From the NCBI GenBank assembly GCA_964649415.1, contig CAZYSK010000120.1, forward strand, positions 1 to 14,735: 14,735 nt of DNA, written 5' to 3'. The translations under genes and the position numbers were made by a program. Position 1 is the first letter of the stretch; each line of letters opens with the position of its first letter. This DNA is from CAZYSK01 sp964649415. Lineage in GTDB: Bacteria > Chloroflexota > Anaerolineae > B4-G1. This document shows positions 1 through 6,776 of the stretch, piece after piece. The notes beneath the pieces were generated by a model, which ran no database searches, was not told where the DNA came from, and was given only the letters and a program-made list of their open reading frames with translations.

Positions 1-38
1 ATTATCATTTGAGGGAACTATATCATCTCGGTAAGATT

Positions 39-104
39 TTAGACGAATGAATACGGGTGGTTTCGCAGGTTCGAGAAATGCGCTACAATAGGTAAGCCCG
101 TCAT
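39..104 (-). CDS. Possible 21-aa peptide, function unknown
   Basis: On the minus strand an ATG at 104-102 opens a 21-residue frame, starting MTGLPIVAHFSN and ending at a TAA (41-39). It is preceded by a good Shine-Dalgarno AAAGGAG (118-112) with a 7-base spacer and by a promoter-like pair, CTGTCA (173-168) and TAGAAT (151-146), 16 bases apart. The peptide has no membrane segment or recognisable domain. The in-frame open stretch extends upstream to 287, but the ribosome binding site supports the internal start. It could be a real leader or small protein, a remnant of a gene that lost its remainder, or chance. The evidence is the control signals, not the peptide itself. Confidence 0.3.
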   Translation of the reverse strand: MTGLPIVAHFSNLRNHPYSFV

Positions 105-108
105 GGTT

Positions 109-164
109 GTGCTCCTTTGCACTAGAATTGGACTTGGACATCCGTATTCTAGCGCAAAGAGCAC
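109..164. repeat. Near-perfect inverted repeat, 20/19-base arms
   Basis: The left arm is 109-128 and the right arm 146-164. They are reverse complements apart from one substitution and one extra base, with a 17-base centre. Each arm ends in a TAGAAT hexamer, so the two hexamers face each other on opposite strands. It may be a duplicated control site or a hairpin. Confidence 0.7.
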
Positions 165-173
165 GCCTGACAG
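146..173 (-). promoter_or_regulatory. Candidate minus-strand promoter (CTGTCA-16-TAGAAT)
   Basis: A -10 box TAGAAT (151-146) has an upstream -35-like CTGTCA (173-168, four of six consensus positions) at a 16-base spacing. The bases around the -10 box (GCTAGAATACG) are almost the same as those at the S41 operon promoter near 3623-3633. It would drive the 21-aa frame at 104-39. Confidence 0.4.
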
Positions 174-195
174 GCGTAGTTTGCTAGGTTTCAGA

Positions 196-370
196 GCGTA
201 ACCAGTCAAATACTGGTTACGCCGGAGTTGAGATGTGCAGGGCTTGGGATAGGATTGGGTTGAGAGTAGCGTAACAAGTGATTTCACTGGTTGCGGTTTG
301 TCGAGTGGCAGGTGCCCGAGGGTTGGCCCTGGTTATGATCCAGCGTAACCAGTCATTTCACTGGTCGAAC
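196..370. repeat. Three related small palindromes at 73-74-base spacing
   Basis: Copy 1 (196-222) is a perfect hairpin with 11-base arms, GCGTAACCAGT and its complement, around a 5-base loop. Copy 2 (269-296) and copy 3 (343-370) begin with the same GCGTAAC and share ATTTCACTGGT, but are imperfect. The starts are 73 and 74 bases apart. A separate 17-base direct repeat at 375 and 449 has the same 74-base period, which suggests an eroded tandem array of units of about 74 bases. Confidence 0.65.
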
Positions 371-374
371 CCTA

Positions 375-465
375 GATGGAGGATACTGAAAGCGAGCTGG
401 TCATAGTCCAACCGCTGGCCCCCGTCCCGGTTACAGCCACTTCGATCCGATGGAGGATACTGAAA
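375..465. repeat. 17-base direct repeat, 74 bases apart
   Basis: GATGGAGGATACTGAAA occurs at 375-391 and again at 449-465. The second copy contains an ATG (450) that is in frame with the DUF3160 gene, but it lacks a ribosome binding site of its own. Confidence 0.8.
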
Positions 466-512
466 AGCTGTGGCGATGCCACAAACTCGTCTGGCGAGAG
501 GGGAGGGGCGAA

Positions 513-2900
513 ATGACACGCTGCTGGAGAGTGTTCTCGACGATCGCGCTGGCTGGCGCAGCGCTGGCGGCCCTGTTGGTCGCGGGGCGAGCGTGGGCGG
601 ATCCGGTGCCCGGCGACGCGTACGAGCCGGATGATGGCTGCGAACAGGCGCGGCCGATTTCCATCACCGGCGCGGCGCAGGGCCACACCTTCCACCAGTA
701 CGGCGACACGGACTGGGCCAGCTTCACCGCCGAGGCCGAGCGCACGTACTGGATTGAGGCTACCGGGCGCACGCGTCCGTACATCACCGCGCTGACGCTG
801 TTCACCGCCTGCCCGCCCATATCCGCCACGGCCCTGGGTCCGACCACCACGCTGCTGCGCTGGACGCCGCCGAGCACGGTCACCTGCTTAGTCGAGGTGA
901 CCGCTCCATTGCCCGAGATGTACGGGCCGGATATGGCGTACGATCTCTCCGTGGTCCAGGAGGGCTGTCGCCACTACGTGCCCTTCGTGGGGCACAATGC
1001 CTCTGCTCCCACCTTTACGCTGCCCTCCAACCTGCCGGCCGTGGAGGCAGTCCATCCCCTGACCGGCACCGCCCGCGATCGGCTGCAGGATCAGGGCTTC
1101 GTGATCCTGAACGTGAGCGAGGGCGAAAGCCTCTCCGATGCCTACATGGGCATCGGCGGCGGGCAAGATCTGCCGGTGTTCGTCACCAGCGACGCCACGC
1201 TCTACTTGTTCCACGCCGTGGTGGACGACCTGCTGAAGACGGTGGAGAAAGGCGCGCTGTACACCGAGACGCAGACGCTGGTTGAAGCCTTGCAGGGCGA
1301 CAGCGCGGACGTCTACGCCTCGACGCCGGTGACGCAACCCCTGGGACAGGAGGCGGCACGCCACAACCTGGTGGTCTTCTCGGTGGCGCGCCGGCTGCTG
1401 GAACCGGACTTCGTGCCGCCGCCGTCGGTGCTGGCGGACGTGCTCACCTACACGCGCAAGATCAGCGAGCACACGGCGGTGGAGAACTACCCGGGCGACG
1501 ACTACACCCAGTACGAGCCGCGCGGCCACTACGCGGGCGACGCCCAGCTCGAACGCTACTTCCGGGCGATGAAGTGGCTGGGCCGGCGCCTCTACCGCAT
1601 TCAGGACACGGCGTGTCCGCACGACGCCGACGTGGAACTCGTGGCGGCGGTCGAGCTGGCGCACATGTTGGAGCGGAACGCGAGCGCGCAGGTGGCCTGG
1701 CAGCGGCTGTACGGCGTGACGCGCCAGTTGGTCGGCCCGGCCGATAGCATCACGCCGCCGCTGGTGACGACGGCGGTGAGCCGCACTTTCGGCATATCGT
1801 TCAGCCTGGCGTTGTTGGAGGAGCCGGACAACCTGGCCCTGCTGCGCGACGAGTTGCTGACCGGCGACGAGTACCCGACCTCCGAGATCATCCCCGTGCC
1901 CACGCTGCCGGGGCAGATGCCGAGCAGGTACGTCCAGGTGATGGGCGAGCGCTACCTGCCGGATGGCGAGGTGATGCAAGAAACGGTCTACCCCCACACC
2001 GCTCACACGATTCCCAGCGGTCTCGACGTGATGGCGACGGTGTTGGCATCGGATCGGGCCGGTGCGCTGCTGGCCGGGGAGACGGCGCAGGACCCGGCCT
2101 ACGCGGCGCAGTTGGCGAACTTGCGGGCGCAGTTCGCCACGTACACGACGACCTGGTGGACGCGCTCGACCTACAACCACTGGCTACACAGTCTCAAGCC
2201 CCTGGTGGTCGCCTTCGACGCGCGCCATCCGCGCTTCATGCAGAGCGCAGGCTGGGAGCGCAAGGAGCTGAACACGGCGCTGGCCTCGTGGTCGCATCTG
2301 CGGCACGACTTCATTCTGTACACCAAGCAGTCGGTTCCGCCGTTCGGTCCGTCCGAGGGTCCCGGCTTCGTCGAGCCGGTGCCCGCCTGCTACACGCGCC
2401 TGAGCGCGGCCTGCCATCAGATCTCGGGGACGCTGTCCACCTACGGGATGTTGCCCCCGGGCCACGCCCGGGTGTTGGGCGAACTGGCGCAGAAACTGGA
2501 TCGCTTCGCGGGATACGCGGAGAAGATGCTGGCCGGCCAACCGCTGGACGCCGCCGAGCAGGGCGACATCAACCGCTTTGGTCTGTGGCAGTTGTCGCTC
2601 CTCGGCGGGGACGTGTGGCCCAAGACGCCGGTCGTCGTCGCGGACGTGGCCAGCGACCCGAACACGGGGCGCGTGCTGCACGAGGGCGTGGGGACGTTCA
2701 ACCCCATCGTGGTGATCTACGAGCCGCCGGGCAGCGAGCGAGTAGCGGGGTTGGGCTACGTGATGAGCCACTACGAGTTCACGCGGCCCGGTTGGGAGCG
2801 GATGACGGATGCCGAGTGGCGGACGCAGGTCATCTCGGGCACGCCGCCGGCCAGGGCGTGGTGGATGGCCGACCTGCTGGACGATCCAGAAGCGCACTGA
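513..2900 (+). CDS. Secreted DUF3160 domain protein with N-terminal PPC-like domain
   Basis: The predicted protein has 795 residues. An in-frame ATG exists at 450, but I chose the one at 513: a strong purine-rich GGGAGGGG (501-508) lies just ahead of it and a clean signal peptide follows. The signal peptide has basic TRCWR, a hydrophobic core of about residues 10-25, and predicted cleavage after A-W-A at residue 29. Residues about 31-150 (DAYEPDDGCEQA..., GDTDWASF) resemble the bacterial pre-peptidase C-terminal (PPC) beta-sandwich. From about residue 170 to the end the protein matches DUF3160 (PF11369), with the typical early QGFVIL and PVFVTSDATLYLFH segments and the late GVGTFNPIVVIYEPP segment. 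The biochemical role of DUF3160 is unknown; these are exported, often surface, proteins. No operon partner is evident on either side. Family assignment is firm, function open. Confidence 0.85.
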   Translation: MTRCWRVFSTIALAGAALAALLVAGRAWADPVPGDAYEPDDGCEQARPISITGAAQGHTFHQYGDTDWASFTAEAERTYWIEATGRTRPYITALTLFTACPPISATALGPTTTLLRWTPPSTVTCLVEVTAPLPEMYGPDMAYDLSVVQEGCRHYVPFVGHNASAPTFTLPSNLPAVEAVHPLTGTARDRLQDQGFVILNVSEGESLSDAYMGIGGGQDLPVFVTSDATLYLFHAVVDDLLKTVEKGALYTETQTLVEALQGDSADVYASTPVTQPLGQEAARHNLVVFSVARRLLEPDFVPPPSVLADVLTYTRKISEHTAVENYPGDDYTQYEPRGHYAGDAQLERYFRAMKWLGRRLYRIQDTACPHDADVELVAAVELAHMLERNASAQVAWQRLYGVTRQLVGPADSITPPLVTTAVSRTFGISFSLALLEEPDNLALLRDELLTGDEYPTSEIIPVPTLPGQMPSRYVQVMGERYLPDGEVMQETVYPHTAHTIPSGLDVMATVLASDRAGALLAGETAQDPAYAAQLANLRAQFATYTTTWWTRSTYNHWLHSLKPLVVAFDARHPRFMQSAGWERKELNTALASWSHLRHDFILYTKQSVPPFGPSEGPGFVEPVPACYTRLSAACHQISGTLSTYGMLPPGHARVLGELAQKLDRFAGYAEKMLAGQPLDAAEQGDINRFGLWQLSLLGGDVWPKTPVVVADVASDPNTGRVLHEGVGTFNPIVVIYEPPGSERVAGLGYVMSHYEFTRPGWERMTDAEWRTQVISGTPPARAWWMADLLDDPEAH

Positions 2901-3047
2901 GAACGAGCAGGGTGGGGGAGTCCCTAATGCAATAACTTATGCCTAGCGCTTGCTGCGCAATGTATGTTGCAAGCACCAGCCGACCCACCAATGACCGGTC
3001 TACCAATTTACCAATCTACCAATTCACCAATCTACCAACCTACCAGC
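2901..3047. other. Intergenic segment with octamer repeat array
   Basis: After the DUF3160 stop there is only a weak stem, GCTTGC/GCAAGC (2948-2953 and 2969-2974, 15-base loop), with no T-run. The octamer array starts at 3001. No convincing terminator was found. Confidence 0.5.
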
Positions 3048-3048
3048 C
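3001..3048. repeat. Octamer tandem array, about six units
   Basis: Six consecutive 8-base units follow TACCAATY with small changes: TACCAATT, TACCAATC, TACCAATT, CACCAATC, TACCAACC, TACCAGCC. The array runs into the stop codon of the small minus-strand gene ending at 3048. A second array of the same family and orientation lies at 3517-3572. Confidence 0.85.
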
Positions 3049-3143
3049 TACAGCACCAACCACAGCACGAGGCCGGTCACCAGCGACCCGAAGGCCAGCA
3101 GGCCCGCGATTGCGAATAGAAGTCGACGCGTATACCAGAACAT
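3048..3143 (-). CDS. 31-aa single-pass membrane peptide
   Basis: The minus-strand frame starts at ATG 3143-3141 and ends at TAG 3050-3048, giving 31 residues. It reads MFWYTRR followed by an uninterrupted hydrophobic stretch (residues 8-31), so it is essentially one transmembrane helix with a short basic N-terminus. A GGAG seven bases upstream of the ATG can serve as ribosome binding site. It lies 41 bases downstream of a second tiny membrane gene (3289-3185) whose product starts the same way (YWYDRR against FWYTRR), which suggests paralogues in one transcript. The stop codon abuts an octamer repeat array. I do not recognise the family. The related neighbour, the ribosome binding sites and the clean N-in topology favour a real gene, but it remains a prediction. 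Confidence 0.55.
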   Translation of the reverse strand: MFWYTRRLLFAIAGLLAFGSLVTGLVLWLVL

Positions 3144-3184
3144 CTCCACACTCCACAATACACGGCGCACACGCGTGCTCACGC

Positions 3185-3289
3185 TCAGCAGAGCGCCCAG
3201 TAGTACGAGAGACCCGCCAGGAGCCCGAGGGCCATCAGGGCGAGCTTGACATATACGATGCGCCGGTCATACCAGTACGAGTCTTTCAT
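3185..3289 (-). CDS. 34-aa single-pass membrane peptide
   Basis: The minus-strand frame starts at ATG 3289-3287 and ends at TGA 3187-3185, giving 34 residues. It begins MKDSYWYDRR, continues into a hydrophobic helix (about residues 11-33) and ends in Cys. It carries purine-rich GGGTGAAGGAC just upstream, and an extended -10 promoter, TGC-TATGAT (3315-3307), that would place the transcript start about 11 bases before the ATG. The W-Y-x-R-R head followed by one helix is shared with the 31-aa product downstream. Such products could modulate a larger membrane complex or act as membrane-active peptides; neither can be told from sequence. Family not recognised. Confidence 0.6.
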   Translation of the reverse strand: MKDSYWYDRRIVYVKLALMALGLLAGLSYYWALC

Positions 3290-3306
3290 GTCCTTCACCC
3301 AAGCAT

Positions 3307-3315
3307 ATCATAGCA
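3307..3315 (-). promoter_or_regulatory. Extended -10 promoter for the tiny membrane genes
   Basis: On the minus strand TGC-TATGAT (3315-3307) matches an extended -10 element (TGn plus five of six -10 positions). No good -35 is present at 16-18 bases. The flanking GTGTGCTATGATA resembles the S41 promoter GTGCTAGAATA near 3621-3631. Confidence 0.45.
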
Positions 3316-3408
3316 CACGCTGGTGATGGATAAGTGAAAGCGGCGTCAAGATGGGGTCATATCCGCCGCGGAGTGACTGGAACCCGTGTGGGTGTCTTCT
3401 GGGGGGAC

Positions 3409-3442
3409 AGAAACCGGGTTTTCCAGAAAAAACCCGGTTTCT
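3409..3442. repeat. Perfect 14-bp palindrome (AGAAACCGGGTTTT arms)
   Basis: AGAAACCGGGTTTT at 3409-3422 is matched by its reverse complement at 3429-3442 around a 6-base loop. A close relative with AGAAACCAGGTTTTT arms sits at 12484-12517 inside the start of the membrane protein gene, so this is a dispersed family. I recall similar palindromes being common in Chloroflexota genomes; this was not checked. Confidence 0.9.
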
Positions 3443-3516
3443 ACAACTTCCGACTATATAACTTATGTAAACATAACGCCTTTTCAGCCCCACAACTTGA
3501 CATAATATCTTCACTT

Positions 3517-3572
3517 CACCAATCTACCAATTTACCAATCTACCAATTTACCAGACTACCAACCCACCACTT
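3517..3572. repeat. Octamer tandem array, seven units
   Basis: Seven 8-base units run CACCAATC, TACCAATT, TACCAATC, TACCAATT, TACCAGAC, TACCAACC, CACCACTT. They are the same family and orientation as the array at 3001-3048. The array ends about 30 bases before the S41 operon promoter. Confidence 0.85.
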
Positions 3573-3602
3573 CACCGCCGCGACCCCGCGGCAATACGCC
3601 GC

Positions 3603-3630
3603 TTGCCCATGCCCTGCTTTGTGCTAGAAT
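3603..3630 (+). promoter_or_regulatory. Promoter of the S41-smpB operon
   Basis: TTGCCC (3603-3608) and TAGAAT (3625-3630) are 16 bases apart, and TGC immediately before TAGAAT makes an extended -10. The transcript would start near 3637, before the chosen S41 start at 3675. This argues against using the TTG at 3603 as the translation start. Confidence 0.65.
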
Positions 3631-3674
3631 ACGCCAACCTAGAGCACATTATGTTTTGTGTGCGCGAGACACTT

Positions 3675-4850
3675 ATGTCAAGTTCAACACTCAACTCACG
3701 ACCATTTATGCACATCGCTGGCGGCATCCTGCTGTGCCTGTGCCTGGCCTACACGGCCGGCTTCGGCGCGTACCGCCTGTGGGACGAACTGCACCCCCAG
3801 CAGCAAGAACCGCTGGGCGTGTATTGGGAGGCCTGGGAGCGTATCCAGGAGACGTTCTACGGCGAGCTCCCGTCGCCCCAGGAGCGCACGTACGCGGCGG
3901 TCCGGGAGGCGCTGGCGCTGCTGGATGATCCCTATACCATATTCGTCGAACCGCAGACGCGCGAACTGGAACGGGACCGCATGCGCGGCTCCTTCGGCGG
4001 CATCGGCGCCACCCTGTGGCCCGACGCCCAGGGCCGGCTCGCCCTCTCGCCCTACCCAGACTCCCCCGCGCAGCGGGCCGGCGTCCTGGAGGGCGATATC
4101 CTGCTGGCCGTGGACGGGCAGGCGATCACCGCGCAGACGTCGCTCGACGACGTCCGCGCCTGGGTCCACGGCGACGTGGGCACGCCCGTCACACTCACGC
4201 TCTCCCGCCCCCCCACCCCGGCCTTCGACCTCACGCTCGTGCGGGAGGAGATCCAGGTGCCCTCCGTCACCTGGCGCGTGCTGGACGAAGCGCCCCAGGT
4301 CGGCTACCTGCGCGTGGAGACGTTCACCGATAGAACCGACGAGGAGACCCGCGAGGCGCTGCAACGTGTGTTGCAGGATGCGGGAGCGTCGTGCCTGATC
4401 CTGGACCTGCGGGACAACGCCGGCGGGCTGATCGACCCGGCCGTGGCCACCGCCAGCGAGTTCCTCAGCCAGGGCGTGGTGCTGACCGAGCTGCGCCGCG
4501 GCCAGGAGGACCGCTCCTTTCCCGTTCGCGACGGTGGCAGCGCCACGGACGTGCCTCTCGTCGTGCTGGTCAACGCCGGGACCGCCAGCGCCGCCGAGAT
4601 CGTCGCCGGCGCGCTGCAGGACTACGAGCGCGCCACGCTGGTCGGAGAGACCACCTTCGGCAAGGGGGCGGTGCAGACAATCTACGACCTCTCCGACGGC
4701 TCGTCGCTGCACGTCACCTCGGCGATCTGGCTCACGCCCGACGGGCACCAGATCACCGGCCAGGGGCTCACGCCCGACGTCGCCGTCCCGGCCGCCGATG
4801 GCTTGCACGACCCGCAACTCGATCGGGCCGTGGAGATCCTGGCGAACTAG
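3675..4850 (+). CDS. S41 (C-terminal processing) peptidase A
   Basis: The product has 392 residues from the ATG at 3675. Earlier in-frame starts at 3603 and 3651 are less likely because the former lies in the promoter. Residues 11-33 form a membrane anchor or uncleaved signal, so the enzyme acts outside the cytoplasm. A helical N-terminal region precedes a PDZ domain (about 105-192) that binds substrate C-termini, then the S41 catalytic domain (about 195-392). The Ser/Lys dyad falls at Ser305 (in NAGTASAAEI) and Lys330 (FGKGAVQ), the standard 25 residues apart, with Gln334 also present. The residues flanking Ser305 are T and A where most family members have S. It is shorter than peptidase B because it lacks the Pro/Thr linker. 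It opens the operon, 100 bases ahead of B, and is presumably a duplicate of B. Confidence 0.9.
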   Translation: MSSSTLNSRPFMHIAGGILLCLCLAYTAGFGAYRLWDELHPQQQEPLGVYWEAWERIQETFYGELPSPQERTYAAVREALALLDDPYTIFVEPQTRELERDRMRGSFGGIGATLWPDAQGRLALSPYPDSPAQRAGVLEGDILLAVDGQAITAQTSLDDVRAWVHGDVGTPVTLTLSRPPTPAFDLTLVREEIQVPSVTWRVLDEAPQVGYLRVETFTDRTDEETREALQRVLQDAGASCLILDLRDNAGGLIDPAVATASEFLSQGVVLTELRRGQEDRSFPVRDGGSATDVPLVVLVNAGTASAAEIVAGALQDYERATLVGETTFGKGAVQTIYDLSDGSSLHVTSAIWLTPDGHQITGQGLTPDVAVPAADGLHDPQLDRAVEILAN

Positions 4851-4950
4851 GCGAACGGCGATTCCCGTTCACACGCTATCTGGAGCTGACGAGTCGACTC
4901 CCTATGACGGACGTGACGGATCGACTCTGAATCGGATGTTGGAGTAAACA
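4851..4950 (+). other. Spacer between the two S41 genes
   Basis: The 100-base gap contains the self-complementary GAGTCGACTC and a related GATCGACTC further on, then GGAG (4941-4944) six bases before the ATG of peptidase B. No terminator or promoter is evident, so cotranscription is likely. Confidence 0.5.
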
Positions 4951-6297
4951 ATGGACAGTACCTTGCGCAACGTGATCAAGTTCACCCTGGCGGGTTTGCT
5001 GGTGCTGGCACTGACGGCGACGGCCTTCGTCGCCGGGTTCGGGTCGGCCCACCTGTTGTCCGGGGCCGACGTGCTGCCGATGGCACAGCCTGTCGATTCC
5101 GGCGGGCTGGAACAGCCTACGCCCGTGTCACCGACGCCGACGGCGGAGAGCCCGCCCCAGGCGGACACCGCCACGCCCGCCCCTACGCGCACGCTCGTGC
5201 CCATCCCCACGCCGGAGACGCCCGACGAGGAGGCCTTCCAGGTGTTCTGGGAGGTGTGGGACCTGGTGCAGCGCAATTTCTACGGCCAACTGCCGGACCT
5301 GCAGCAGGTGACCTACGCGGCCATCCAGGGGATGCTGGACACGCTGGATGACGAATACACGGCTTTCCTCGAGCCCAGCGTCGCCAGCATCCTGGCCCAG
5401 GACGCCACGGGTGAGTTCGAGGGCATCGGCGCGTTCGTCGGCCTGGACGAGGCGGGCTTCCTGGAGATCGTGGAGCCCTTCGAGGACGGGCCGGCCGCGC
5501 AGGCCGGATTGCTCGCCGGCGACCGGGTCCTGGCCGTCGACGGCACGTCCATCGTCGGAGACACGCTCTACGAGGGCATCGGCCTGATCCGCGGCCCGGC
5601 CGGCACCGAAGTCGTGCTGCTGATCGAGCGTGAGGGAATGGAGAACACCTTCGAGGTAACCGTCACCCGCGAGCGTCTCGAGATCACCATCGTCAACGCG
5701 GAGATGCGCGACGACGGCATCGGCTACATCCGGCTGCGCGAGTTCAGCGCCAAGGCCAACGAGAGCATGACGGAGGCGCTGGAGGAACTTCTGGCCCAGG
5801 ACCCGCGCGGCATCGTCTTCGACCTGCGCCAGAACCCGGGGGGCTGGCTGGATCAGGCCGTCGAGGTGTCCGACCTCTTCCTCGACGATGGCGTCATCGT
5901 CTCCGAGCGCTGGAGCGATGGCCGCTCGTTCTCGTTCGACGCCCAACCCGGCGACCTGGGCGAGGACGTGCCCCTCGTGGTGCTGGTGGACCGCGGCAGC
6001 GCCAGCGCGTCGGAGATCGTCGCCGGTGCGCTGCAGGACCGGGAGCGGGCCGTGCTGATCGGCGAGCTTACCTTCGGCAAGGGCTCGGTCCAGCAGGTGT
6101 TCAAGCTCAGCGACGGCTCTGAGCTGCGGGTCACGGCGGCCCGCTGGTTCACGCCCAACGACCGGGCCATCCATGGGCAGGGCATCGCCCCGGACATCGA
6201 AGTCCCCTGGCCCGAGGTCTCGGAGGAAGACGTCCCACAACTGGACGCGGACCCCCAGTTGGAGCGAGCGGTCGAGTATTTCCTGACAGGTGAATGA
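4951..6297 (+). CDS. S41 (C-terminal processing) peptidase B, CtpA/Tsp type
   Basis: The product has 448 residues. The start ATG has GGAG six bases upstream. The order is: N-terminal membrane anchor (about residues 10-35), Pro/Thr-rich linker (about 54-92) likely spanning the cell wall, helical segment (95-145), PDZ domain (about 155-240), and S41 catalytic domain (about 245-448). The dyad is Ser352 (DRGSASASEI, the middle Ser) and Lys377 (FGKGSVQQ), spaced by 25 as in Tsp, with Gln381 following. In this family the PDZ domain recruits proteins by their C-terminal residues and the dyad cleaves them. The stop codon overlaps the smpB start (ATGATG), implying translational coupling. Related peptidase A lies directly upstream. 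Assignment is secure; natural substrates are unknown. Confidence 0.93.
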   Translation: MDSTLRNVIKFTLAGLLVLALTATAFVAGFGSAHLLSGADVLPMAQPVDSGGLEQPTPVSPTPTAESPPQADTATPAPTRTLVPIPTPETPDEEAFQVFWEVWDLVQRNFYGQLPDLQQVTYAAIQGMLDTLDDEYTAFLEPSVASILAQDATGEFEGIGAFVGLDEAGFLEIVEPFEDGPAAQAGLLAGDRVLAVDGTSIVGDTLYEGIGLIRGPAGTEVVLLIEREGMENTFEVTVTRERLEITIVNAEMRDDGIGYIRLREFSAKANESMTEALEELLAQDPRGIVFDLRQNPGGWLDQAVEVSDLFLDDGVIVSERWSDGRSFSFDAQPGDLGEDVPLVVLVDRGSASASEIVAGALQDRERAVLIGELTFGKGSVQQVFKLSDGSELRVTAARWFTPNDRAIHGQGIAPDIEVPWPEVSEEDVPQLDADPQLERAVEYFLTGE

Positions 6298-6776
6298 TGG
6301 CAGCACGGAACGCTGAAAGCGACATCAGGGTCGTCGCCACCAACCGCAAGGCCGGCCGCGATTACTTCCTCGAGGAGCACCGCGAGGCCGGCCTGATCCT
6401 GACCGGCACCGAGATCAAGTCCATCCGGGCCGGGCGCGTGAACCTGAGCGACGGCTACGTGCAAGTGCGGGACGACGAGCTGTGGCTGATCAACGTGCAC
6501 ATCGCGCCCTACGATCCATCCGGGCGCTACGGCCACGAGCCGCGCCGGGCGCGCAAGCTGCTGCTTCACCGCCGGGAGATCGACCGCCTGGTCTCGCGCG
6601 TGCAGGAACGCGGTTACACGATCATACCCGTGCGGCTGTACCTCAAGGGCAAACTGGCCAAGGTCGAGATCGCGCTGGCTCGGGGCAAGCGCAAATACGA
6701 CAAGCGCCAGGCGATTGCCAAGCGCATGTCCGAGCGCGATATCGCGCGCGCGTTGAAGGAGCGATCCAGGGAATGA
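6294..6776 (+). CDS. smpB: SsrA-binding protein SmpB
   Basis: The 160-residue product matches SmpB over its full length. It has the N-terminal NRKAGRDYFLEE motif, the EIKSIRAGRVNLSDGYV core, NVHIAPYDPSGRYGHEPRRARKLLLH, and a basic C-terminal tail (KRKYDKRQ onward) that normally enters the ribosomal decoding site. SmpB binds tmRNA and delivers it to stalled ribosomes for trans-translation. Two adjacent ATGs (6294 and 6297) are possible; AGGTG just upstream fits 6297 slightly better. The start overlaps the stop of the S41 protease B gene, and its TGA overlaps the ATG of the next gene. No tmRNA gene was seen in the window. Confidence 0.97.
   Translation: MMAARNAESDIRVVATNRKAGRDYFLEEHREAGLILTGTEIKSIRAGRVNLSDGYVQVRDDELWLINVHIAPYDPSGRYGHEPRRARKLLLHRREIDRLVSRVQERGYTIIPVRLYLKGKLAKVEIALARGKRKYDKRQAIAKRMSERDIARALKERSRE

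Larger units (their letters stand above)
1..512. other. Repeat-dense intergenic region upstream of the DUF3160 gene
   Basis: No convincing long gene is present. The stretch holds an inverted repeat (109-164), a 13-base palindrome with CGCCTG/CAGGCG arms (164-176), three related hairpins starting at 196, 269 and 343, and a 17-base direct repeat at 375-391 and 449-465. A tiny minus-strand ORF with a ribosome binding site lies at 39-104. I could not pick out a convincing promoter for the DUF3160 gene. Base composition is noticeably less GC-rich than in the neighbouring genes. Confidence 0.6.
3316..3602. other. Divergent intergenic region with palindrome and octamer array
   Basis: This gap separates the leftward tiny membrane genes from the rightward S41 operon. 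It contains a weak 6-base stem (3340-3345 with 3364-3369), a perfect 14-base-arm palindrome (3409-3442) and an octamer array (3517-3572). Frames found here translate the repeats and are not credible genes. Confidence 0.6.

Noticed and set aside
196..370. CRISPR-like array (short palindromic units with spacers of about 46 bases)
   Set aside because: Only three units, strongly diverged from each other, with no cas genes nearby; they fit small palindromic repeats better.
450..512. Upstream ATG (450) as the start of the DUF3160 protein
   Set aside because: It lies in a direct repeat, lacks a ribosome binding site and would put 21 residues in front of a clean signal peptide.
888..2180. Long minus-strand open frame opposite the DUF3160 gene
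   Set aside because: Arg/His-rich translation with no domain; the plus strand encodes a full DUF3160 protein with a signal peptide.
2939..3313. 124-codon plus-strand frame
   Set aside because: It reads through the octamer array and antisense to the two small membrane peptides, with low-complexity translation.
3334..3627. 97-codon frame over the palindrome and octamer array
   Set aside because: Its translation is mostly repeat-derived (KKPGFY, NLPIYQFT) and ends in the S41 promoter; no ribosome binding site.
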